Origin: Pseudonocardia endophytica
Lineage (GTDB): Bacteria; Actinomycetota; Actinomycetes; Mycobacteriales; Pseudonocardiaceae
Direction: 5' to 3'
Length of the DNA stretch: 64,000 nt
Assembly: GCF_004339565.1 (NCBI RefSeq)
Contig: NZ_SMFZ01000001.1
Span: 248,001-312,000 of the forward strand
Shown piece after piece: positions 16,797 through 23,762 of this stretch. The notes under the pieces are model-generated. The model saw only the letters and a program-made list of their open reading frames with translations, did no database searches and was not told the origin of the DNA. Position 1 is the first letter of the stretch. Each line of letters begins with the position of its first letter. Position numbers and translations under genes: made by a program.

Positions 16797-18292
16797 GCAC
16801 GCTGGCCGACCCCGCCCCCTCGTCCGCCGACGCACCCGCCCCCTTGATCCTGGACGGTGCTTCGCTCACCGCACGCACGGTCGGCGAGGTGGCGCGCCGT
16901 CCCACCCCGCCCTCACTGCAGCTCGACGACGACGCCGTCGCCCGGGTCGGGCTCGCGTCGGCGCTGGCCGCCGACCTGAGCACGCGACGGGTCGTCTACG
17001 GGCGCACCACCGGCGTCGGAGCGAACCGGGTCGAGCAGACCGCGGGCGCCGACCTGACCGGCCACGGGCTGCGCCTGCTGCGCAGCCACGCGGGCGGTAC
17101 CGGCAACCGGCTGTCCCCGCGGCAGGTGCGCGCGACCATGCTGGTCCGCCTGAACCAGCTGCTGAACGGGCACAGCGGGGTGTCGCCGGAGGTCGTCGGC
17201 GGGCTGGCCGAGGCGGTGCGGACGGGCGCGCGACCGGTCGTGCACCGGCTCGGCGCGATCGGGACCGGGGACCTCGCACCGCTGGCGCAGATCGCGCTGG
17301 CGCTCGCCGGCGAGGGGGCGTGGGAGGTCGGGCCTGCCCCGGACCCGGTCGCGTTCGGTGCCGGTGACGCGCTCGGATTCCTGTCCAGCAACGCCGCCAC
17401 GCTCGCCGTGGCGTCGATCGCCGCGACCCGACTCGACGTCATCCTGGCCGCGAGCCACGTCGTCGCCGCGCTGTCCTACCTGGCGCTGGAGGGCAGCCCG
17501 GAGGCCTACGCGGAGCCGGTGCACCGCGCCCGCCCGCACCCCGGGCAGGTCCGCTGCGCCGAGCGGATGCGGGACCTGCTCGGCATGCGGGACACGCCGC
17601 CGAAGGGCCGCCGCATCCAGGACCCGTTCGGTCTGCGCGCGTTCCCGCAGGTCAACGGTCCCGCGCTGGACGCCCTGGAGTACCTGCACGCGGTGCTGGA
17701 CATCGAGATGAACGCCGGCTCGGAGAACCCGCTGATCTCCGTCGAGCACGGGGACGCCTACCACCACGCGCACTTCCACACGGCGTACGTGGCGACGGCG
17801 CTGGACCAGGCCCGGGCCACCGTGCACCAGGTGGCGGAGCTGTCCGCGGCGCGGCTCGGTGATCTCGTCGAGCCCGACCAAAGCGGCCTGCGAGCGTTCC
17901 TCGCCGACGGCCCGCCGGGCAGTTCCGGCGTCATGATCCTGGAGTACGTGTCGCACGACGCCCTCGCGGCACTGCGCCAGGCGGCGCTGCCCGCGACGCT
18001 CGGCACCGCCGTCGTGTCCCGGGGGCTGGAGGACCACGCGAGCTTCGCGACCCAGGCGGCGCGAGCAGCGGGAGACGTCGCCGACGCCTACACCCGGGTG
18101 CTGGCCTGCGAGCTCGTCGCGGCCGTCCGTGCGCTGCGCCTGCGCGGCGACGACCTGTCCCACCTGCCGCTGGCACCGGCGTTCCGGCGGGCGCTGGACG
18201 CGCTCGACGACCGCACCGAGGACCGTCCGCTGACCCCGGACCTGGCCGCCGCCGCGGCCTTAATCACCGATCCGGGCTGGTCGGCAGTCTGA
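16793..18292 (+). CDS. hutH: Histidine ammonia-lyase family protein with altered MIO tripeptide
   Basis: This 499-residue protein is the last operon gene and starts in ATGA overlap with hutI. The aromatic amino acid lyase fold is clear: catalytic Tyr in [10 protein letters not shown] (about residues 67-76), [15 protein letters not shown], and [10 protein letters not shown]. The segment that normally reads ASGDLAPL reads GTGDLAPL (about residues 160-167), so the Ala-Ser-Gly that cyclises to the MIO electrophile is Gly-Thr-Gly. It may form a methyl-substituted MIO, or work without MIO on a substrate with a better leaving group such as a betaine. By context it makes urocanate from histidine or a methylated histidine. 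Codon 490 is a TTA (18260-18262), the rare bldA-type leucine codon. Confidence 0.85.
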   Translation: MSTLADPAPSSADAPAPLILDGASLTARTVGEVARRPTPPSLQLDDDAVARVGLASALAADLSTRRVVYGRTTGVGANRVEQTAGADLTGHGLRLLRSHAGGTGNRLSPRQVRATMLVRLNQLLNGHSGVSPEVVGGLAEAVRTGARPVVHRLGAIGTGDLAPLAQIALALAGEGAWEVGPAPDPVAFGAGDALGFLSSNAATLAVASIAATRLDVILAASHVVAALSYLALEGSPEAYAEPVHRARPHPGQVRCAERMRDLLGMRDTPPKGRRIQDPFGLRAFPQVNGPALDALEYLHAVLDIEMNAGSENPLISVEHGDAYHHAHFHTAYVATALDQARATVHQVAELSAARLGDLVEPDQSGLRAFLADGPPGSSGVMILEYVSHDALAALRQAALPATLGTAVVSRGLEDHASFATQAARAAGDVADAYTRVLACELVAAVRALRLRGDDLSHLPLAPAFRRALDALDDRTEDRPLTPDLAAAAALITDPGWSAV

Positions 18293-18303
18293 CGGAGGCG
18301 GGT

Positions 18304-18341
18304 GGTCCCGCCGGCCGCGAGGGGGTACGACCGGCGGGACC
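18304..18341 (+). terminator. Hairpin terminator after hutH
   Basis: GGTCCCGCCGG (18304-18314) pairs perfectly with CCGGCGGGACC (18331-18341) across a 16-nt loop, 11 nt after the hutH stop. There is no U-run, as usual in high-GC actinomycetes. It marks the end of the hut operon. Confidence 0.7.
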
Positions 18342-18613
18342 CGACCGGTCGGCCTCCTCGCACTCTCCGGCGACCGGTTCGTCGTTGGCGTACCCGCTCT
18401 GCGCGGATCCACACATGCCGTCGGGCGATCCCCTCGGGCCCGCCGACGACACCGACCCGTTCCGAGACATCCCGCTGACATGGCACTGGTGGTTGTTCGA
18501 TCATGGTCGGAACAGCCCTGAGCACCATGTCAGCCGGAGTCGATCATCCGAGAGGCGGGCGGGCGGCGACGGAGCGCTTCCTCGCGCACGTCCCGGTCAG
18601 GGAGAGCCGACTC
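18342..18613. other. Gene-free spacer between hut operon and VOC gene
   Basis: About 270 bp in which I see no convincing gene on either strand. The few open frames lack a ribosome binding site and normal codon bias. No strong palindrome or promoter pair stands out. It separates the hutH terminator from the convergent end of the acyl-CoA dehydrogenase operon. Confidence 0.5.
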
Positions 18614-18988
18614 TCAGGCGGGCACGCCACCGATCCCGACCTCGTTGCCGTCCGGGTCCCGGAACAGAGCCTTGTGCACGCCGTTGTCGTAGACCTCCTC
18701 GTCGGCCGGGGTGAGGCCGCGCTCCGCGGCGGCCGCGAGGAACCCGTCGAAGTCCGAGACGAACAGCGTCAGCTTCGCGTGGCCCGCGTCCCGCGGCAGG
18801 AGCTCCACGTAGACGTGCCGGTGCCCGGCGAGCGTCCAGACGTGCTCGGTGTCGTTGGGCTCGAACGCCTCGACGTCGCCGAACAGCCGGTCACCCCAGG
18901 CGACGGCGCGCGAGAGGTCGGTCACCGGGAGGCAGGCGAACACATCGATGTCCATGGAGGTCCGACCGCGGGCGGCGCCGGGACTCAT
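18614..18988 (-). CDS. VOC (glyoxalase-fold) family protein
   Basis: This single-domain VOC protein has 124 residues from the ATG at 18988, which sits 3 nt after the acyl-CoA dehydrogenase stop (coupled). An internal Met at 18955 (MDIDVFACLPV) gives 113 residues and fits the family N-terminus better, but has a weaker ribosome binding site. DLSRAVAWGDRLFGD and the C-terminal ALFRDPDGNEVGIGG with a likely metal-ligand Glu are typical. It is distinct from the VOC protein at 2928. Function is unknown; co-transcription with an acyl-CoA dehydrogenase suggests an acid-catabolism accessory. Confidence 0.85.
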   Translation of the reverse strand: MSPGAARGRTSMDIDVFACLPVTDLSRAVAWGDRLFGDVEAFEPNDTEHVWTLAGHRHVYVELLPRDAGHAKLTLFVSDFDGFLAAAAERGLTPADEEVYDNGVHKALFRDPDGNEVGIGGVPA

Positions 18989-18991
18989 CGC

Positions 18992-20149
18992 TCAGTCGTC
19001 GAGCCCGCCGCGCTTGACGAGCTGGGAGGCGATGACGTTGCGCTGGATCTCGTTCGTGCCCTCACCGACGATCATCAGCGGGGCGTCCCGGAAGTAGCGC
19101 TCGACGTCGAACTCCGTGGAGTAGCCGTACCCGCCGTGGATCCGCACCGCGTTCAGCGCGATCTCCATCGCGATCTCGGACGTGAACAGCTTCGCCATCC
19201 CCGCCTCCATGTCGCAGCGCTCCCCCGCGTCGTACTTCTCGGCCGCGAAGAGGATCAGCTGACGCGCCGCGGTGAACTTCGTGGCCATGTCCGCCAGGTA
19301 GTTCCCGATCGACTGGTGCTGCCAGATCGGCTTGCCGAACGACTCCCGCTCCTGGGCGTAGCGCAGGGAGTCGTCCAGCGCGGCCCGCCCGATCCCGAGC
19401 GCGCGGGACGCGACCTGGATCCGGCCGGTCTCCAGGCCCTTCATCATCTGCGCGAAGCCCCTCCCCTCGACGCCGCCGAGCAGCGCGTCGGCGGGCACCC
19501 GCATGTCGTCGAACGACAGCTCGCAGGACTCGACGCCCTTGTAGCCGAGCTTCGGCAGGTCGCGGGACACGGTCAGGCCGGGCCCGTGCTCGACGAGCAG
19601 GATCGACACGCCTCGGTGCTTCGGCTCGGCGGCCGGGTCGGTCTTGCACATCAGCGCGATCAGCTGCGAGCGCCGCGAGTTCGTGATCCACGTCTTCGCG
19701 CCGTTCACGACGTAGCCGTCGTCGGTCGGGGTGGCGTGCGTGCTCATGTTCTGCAGGTCGGAACCACCGCCGGGCTCGGTCAGCGCCATCGTCGCCCGGA
19801 TCTCGCCGGTCGCCATCCGCGGCAGGTAGCGGTCCTGCTGCTCGCGCGTGCCGAACTCGACGAGCAGCTTGGAGACGACGGTGTGCCCGCCCATCGCGCC
19901 GGCCAGGCTCATCCAGCCGCGCGCCAGCTCGGCCGTGACCAGCGCGTAGCAGGGCATCGACACCGGCGCCTCACCCCACGGCTCCGGGATCGCCAGCCCG
20001 AAGATGCCCATCTCCTTCATCGCCTCGATGAGCTTCTCGGGGTACTCGTTCGCGTGCTCCATCTCGCGCACGACCGGGCGAACCTCGTGGTCGACCCACT
20101 CCCGGACCGTGTCCACCACGGCCCGCTCCTCGGTGGACAGCTGCGGCAT
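18992..20149 (-). CDS. Acyl-CoA dehydrogenase
   Basis: This 385-residue flavoprotein has the standard three-domain ACAD layout. The FAD signature is ALTEPGGGSDL (about residues 123-133), TWITNS is in the beta domain, and the C-terminal helical domain has RIHGGYGYSTEFDVERYFRD. The catalytic Glu lies in VGEGTNEIQR, the short/branched-chain position. It oxidises an acyl-CoA to the 2-enoyl-CoA and passes electrons to electron-transfer flavoprotein. It heads a two-gene operon with the VOC gene and is divergent from the GntR regulator. The acyl substrate cannot be told. Confidence 0.95.
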   Translation of the reverse strand: MPQLSTEERAVVDTVREWVDHEVRPVVREMEHANEYPEKLIEAMKEMGIFGLAIPEPWGEAPVSMPCYALVTAELARGWMSLAGAMGGHTVVSKLLVEFGTREQQDRYLPRMATGEIRATMALTEPGGGSDLQNMSTHATPTDDGYVVNGAKTWITNSRRSQLIALMCKTDPAAEPKHRGVSILLVEHGPGLTVSRDLPKLGYKGVESCELSFDDMRVPADALLGGVEGRGFAQMMKGLETGRIQVASRALGIGRAALDDSLRYAQERESFGKPIWQHQSIGNYLADMATKFTAARQLILFAAEKYDAGERCDMEAGMAKLFTSEIAMEIALNAVRIHGGYGYSTEFDVERYFRDAPLMIVGEGTNEIQRNVIASQLVKRGGLDD

Positions 20150-20194
20150 GGGGTCCTCGCTTCCGTCGTCGGCTCGCGCTCCCCCGACCGTAGG

Positions 20195-20254
20195 TCATGT
20201 ACGGCCAAATCACCATATGTATGGCCCGAATCAGATTTGTACGGTTCAATTGCG
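20195..20254. promoter_or_regulatory. Three direct repeats at exact 20-bp spacing between ACAD and gntR genes
   Basis: TGTACGG at 20198, TGTATGG at 20218 and TGTACGG at 20238 begin three consecutive 20-bp units that also share a following AAT/AATC-like block. A 20-bp period puts all sites on one DNA face, two helical turns apart. They fill the divergent gap just upstream of the gntR start at 20258, so they are the probable operators of that regulator. Confidence 0.65.
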
Positions 20255-20257
20255 GCC

Positions 20258-21001
20258 ATGGACAGGGTGGCCGTCTCCCTGCCGGCCTACCGCCGGCTGA
20301 CCGAGCAGCTCCGCGGCGAGCTCGCCGACGGCGTCTACGACGACGGGACCCGCCTGCCCACCGAGGCCGAGCTGGCCCGCGACCACGCGGTGAGCCGCCA
20401 GACCGTGCGGCGGGCGATGCAGGATCTGGTGGCCGACGGCGCCGTCTACCGGGTGCCGGGGCGTGGCACGTTCGCGACGACCGACGGCGGGGACCGCTAC
20501 CTGCGACGTCTCGGCTCGGTCGACGACCTGCTCGGGCTCGCGATCGACACCGAGCTCGAGATCCTCACGCCGCTGGAGCGCGCCGTCGACGTCGACGTGG
20601 CGAGCCGGTTGCGCCGCGACGACGACGCCGTCTACCGCCTGACGTTCCGCAGGCTGCACCGCGGCGACCCGATCAGCCACACCGCGATGTTCCTGATCCC
20701 GGAGATCGGCGAGGAGCTCACCGACGTCCCGGAGCTGACCACGCGGGGCGCGACCTCGGACACGACGGTGATCGGCCTGATCGAGCGCAGGCACCCGGGG
20801 ATCATCGGCAGCGCCGACCAGAGCATCACGGTCGGCACGCCTCCCCCGGCCGCCGCGGCCGCGATCGGTACCCGGCCGGACGAGCCGGTGCTGCGGATCG
20901 ACCGGATCTACCACGACACCCGCGACGTGCCGGTCGAGCTGGCGGTGAACTGGTACCACCCGTCGCGCTACACGTACCGGGTCAAGCTGCGCCGCAGCTG
21001 A
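20258..21001 (+). CDS. GntR-family regulator with UTRA domain (HutC/FarR subfamily)
   Basis: The start MDRVAVSLPAYRRL gives 247 residues, normal for the subfamily. The N-terminal winged helix (about residues 10-75) has LPTEAELARDHAVSRQTVRRAM and the wing GRGTFATT. The C-terminal UTRA effector domain (about residues 95-240) has DDAVYRLTFRRLHRGDPISH and VLRIDRIYHDTRDVPVEL. UTRA regulators bind small acids, sugars or histidine-pathway compounds and usually repress. It is divergent from the acyl-CoA dehydrogenase operon across the triple repeat, which it likely controls. HutC belongs to this subfamily, so a role at the hut operon 2 kb away is possible but less likely. Confidence 0.93.
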   Translation: MDRVAVSLPAYRRLTEQLRGELADGVYDDGTRLPTEAELARDHAVSRQTVRRAMQDLVADGAVYRVPGRGTFATTDGGDRYLRRLGSVDDLLGLAIDTELEILTPLERAVDVDVASRLRRDDDAVYRLTFRRLHRGDPISHTAMFLIPEIGEELTDVPELTTRGATSDTTVIGLIERRHPGIIGSADQSITVGTPPPAAAAAIGTRPDEPVLRIDRIYHDTRDVPVELAVNWYHPSRYTYRVKLRRS

Positions 21002-21010
21002 ACCCGCCGA

Positions 21011-23761
21011 TCACCGCACCCGGAGCTCCCGTGCGGCCAGCGACGCGGCGAGGTCCGCGCGTGCGGCGATGCCGAGCTTGCGGTAGCAGCGGGTCAGATG
21101 CCCCTCCACCGCGCGCCTGCTGACGCCGAGCTCGTCGGCGATCTCCTGGTTCCCGACGCCACGTGCGGCCAGCCGCGCGACGTCCAGCTCGGCAGGGGTC
21201 AGCACGTCGCCCGCCCCGCGCCGGGGCCGCCCACCGGCGCCGACGAGCTCGGTGCGGGCGCGGTCGGCCAGCACACGGGCACCGCACTCGTCGGCGACGT
21301 CGAGCGCGCGGCGCAGCAGGTCGCGTGCCTCGGCGACGCGTTCCGCGGAGCCCTCGGCGATGAGCAGCACGGCCAGGTCGACGTCGCAGCTCGCACGGTC
21401 GAACAACCGGGGCGACGACGCGAGCTCGGCCTGCGCCTCCCGCAGCGTCGCCATCCCCTCCGGTCCGCCCTGCACCGCGCCGAGCACCCGCAACGCCACC
21501 CCGACGTGTCCGTGGGTTCCCCAGCGACGACACAGCGCGAGGTGCTCGCGCGCGACGACGAGCGCCTCGTCGCGCTCACCGAGGTCGTGCAGGAACCGGG
21601 CCGTGCGGCGGCGCCAGTCCAGCGTGGCCGGATTCACGACGCCGAGTTCGGTCAGGCGCCTCCCGGACTCCCGGGACGTCTCCAGTGCCTCGCGGCTCCG
21701 GCCGGTCGCGCCGAGCACCACGGCGCGGGCGTCGACCACCCAGTTCCACCGCCAGCTCCGCTGCGCCGACTCCGGTGCGCCCGGCCACAGGAGCCCGGCC
21801 GCCTCCTCCGGCTCCCCGAGCTCGACGAGCGCCAGCGCGGCGGCGTGCAGGACCATCAGCCGGGCCTCGCCGCTGACGGCCCCGGTGAGCACCGTCAGCG
21901 CGGCGCGGGCCTCCTCGAGTGCCTCGCGCATGCGCCCGCAGCGCAGGTTCACCATGGCGCGCAACGCGGACACGAACGCCCGGACGTCCGGCCGGTGCCG
22001 GAGCTGGGAGGACTCCATCAGCCGGTCCAGGATCGCGGCGACCTCGGCGTCGGACTCCGTCCAGGCCAGCAGGCCGAGCGCACCCATCCGGATCGGCTGG
22101 ACGTGCTCGTTGTCCTCCATGCCCCCGGCGAGCACCTCGCGGACACGGCCGACGACCGCGGCAGCGTCGGTCCGCAGCCCGAGGGCGGAGAAGAACAGGT
22201 GAGCGCCACGCAGGGCGTCCGCCCCCGGCCCTGCGCCCAGCGTCTCCGGGTCGGTCCGGTCGACCCACTCCCAGACCCGACGGACCTCCCCGACGTCCTC
22301 GGAGGCCGCGTAGATCAGCAAGGCCTCCAGCACCCGTCGCAGCTCCCGGTCCTGCGGCGACTCCGCGTCCGGATCCCCGACGTCCGAGGCCAGGTCGGCG
22401 AGGCCGCGCTCGAGCAGCCGGACGAGTCCCGCGGCGTCCACACCGGACAGCAGCGGGACGGTCTGGGCCAGCACGCCCGCCCTCTCCCGGCCGGAGTCCA
22501 GAAGGGACAGCGCCTCGATGAGGTGGCCGTACGCCCGGGCAGGCGCGACGACGCGCTCGGCGACCCCGAGGTCCACCAGCAGCTCCGCGCGGCGCCGCCG
22601 GGCGGCCGGACCGGTGAGCGCACGCTCCAGGAACGAGACGGCGAGCGCGGGGTCGCCGCCCCGCAGCGCTCGGGACGCGGCGGCGTGCAGCAGCTCCACC
22701 ACGCCTCCGTCGGCGGGCGGACCGGCGTGCAGGTACTGCAGGGCGACGCGCTCGGCGGGCGCCGCCCGGGAGTCCAGCACCCGGCCGGCGCGCGCGTGGG
22801 CGCGCTCGCGGCGTTCGGGATCGGTGGCGTCCAGCAGTGCGGTGCGGACGCCGGGCAGCCGGAAGCGCAGGACATCCGCCTCGAGAACGCCCACGTCGGC
22901 GAGCCGCGCTACGGCGCGCGACGTCGTCCCCCCGTCCAACCCGGCCACCTCGGCACACGTGGCGGGCGACGCGTCGTCGTCGAGCACCGCGACGGCGCGC
23001 GCCGTGTCGGCGACGTCGTCCGGCAGCTCGCTCAGGAGCGCGACGGCCGCCGCGCCCGCGAGTGCGGCGCCCGCCTCGCGGACGTGCGCGACGACGTCGT
23101 CCCCCGGTGCCGCCGCGAGCCGCACCAGGACGCCCCGCACCAGGCCTGCGATCCCGCCCGTCGCCTCCACGCATGCGGAGGCCACGTCCGGGGCCTGCGA
23201 CACGCCGGGCGTCGACCGGGCCCAGCTCTCCACAGCCCGCACCGGGAGCGGCGCGGCGTCCACGACGGACGCACCGGGCGCGGTGCGGATCTCGTCCAGT
23301 GTGGTCGCGACCGGCCCGTCGGCCATCCCGTCCGGCACGGACACGACCACGAGCAGCGGAAGGCCCGCGGCCCTGCCGGCCATGCCGGACAGCCAGGCCA
23401 CGGACTCCGCGTCGGCGCGGTGCGCGTCGTCGAGCAGCAGCGCCAGCGGGGCCGTCGCGGTGAGCTCGTCGACGAGCCGGTCCGCGGCGTCGGCGTCCGC
23501 GGTCCCGTCGTCGGCGAACAGTGCGCGGATCGCGCCGTACGGTTCGGTCCGTCCGGAGGGGGCGGCACGCCGGACGTCCACGCCACGGGCCTCGGCGTCC
23601 GCGGCGGCGACTCTCAGCAGCCGGGTCCGGCCCGCACCGGGCGCACCGGAGACGAGCACGACTCGGCCGCGTCCGGCCGCGGCGTCGGAGACGGCGCCGG
23701 AGAGCGCACGGGTCTCGGCGTCGCGCCCGACCAGCGGAGCCGTGGTGTCCGAGGCGGGCAC
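21011..23761 (-). CDS. LAL-type (large ATP-binding LuxR) transcriptional regulator
   Basis: A GTG start at 23761, one base after the upstream LAL stop, gives 916 residues. The N-terminal ATPase begins PLVGRDAETRAL, with Walker A SGAPGAGRTRLL (about residues 40-51) and Walker B LLLDDAHRADAES. A long helical, TPR-like middle follows. The last ~65 residues are a LuxR helix-turn-helix (TPAELDVARLAARGVGNQEI ... RAVEGHLTRCYRKLGI). LAL proteins of the MalT type activate pathway genes in macrolide clusters (NysRI-RIII, PimR, PikD). It is paired with the next LAL gene and convergent with gntR 9 bp away, so it may mark the cluster edge. Confidence 0.92.
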   Translation of the reverse strand: MPASDTTAPLVGRDAETRALSGAVSDAAAGRGRVVLVSGAPGAGRTRLLRVAAADAEARGVDVRRAAPSGRTEPYGAIRALFADDGTADADAADRLVDELTATAPLALLLDDAHRADAESVAWLSGMAGRAAGLPLLVVVSVPDGMADGPVATTLDEIRTAPGASVVDAAPLPVRAVESWARSTPGVSQAPDVASACVEATGGIAGLVRGVLVRLAAAPGDDVVAHVREAGAALAGAAAVALLSELPDDVADTARAVAVLDDDASPATCAEVAGLDGGTTSRAVARLADVGVLEADVLRFRLPGVRTALLDATDPERRERAHARAGRVLDSRAAPAERVALQYLHAGPPADGGVVELLHAAASRALRGGDPALAVSFLERALTGPAARRRRAELLVDLGVAERVVAPARAYGHLIEALSLLDSGRERAGVLAQTVPLLSGVDAAGLVRLLERGLADLASDVGDPDAESPQDRELRRVLEALLIYAASEDVGEVRRVWEWVDRTDPETLGAGPGADALRGAHLFFSALGLRTDAAAVVGRVREVLAGGMEDNEHVQPIRMGALGLLAWTESDAEVAAILDRLMESSQLRHRPDVRAFVSALRAMVNLRCGRMREALEEARAALTVLTGAVSGEARLMVLHAAALALVELGEPEEAAGLLWPGAPESAQRSWRWNWVVDARAVVLGATGRSREALETSRESGRRLTELGVVNPATLDWRRRTARFLHDLGERDEALVVAREHLALCRRWGTHGHVGVALRVLGAVQGGPEGMATLREAQAELASSPRLFDRASCDVDLAVLLIAEGSAERVAEARDLLRRALDVADECGARVLADRARTELVGAGGRPRRGAGDVLTPAELDVARLAARGVGNQEIADELGVSRRAVEGHLTRCYRKLGIAARADLAASLAARELRVR

Positions 23762-23762
23762 G

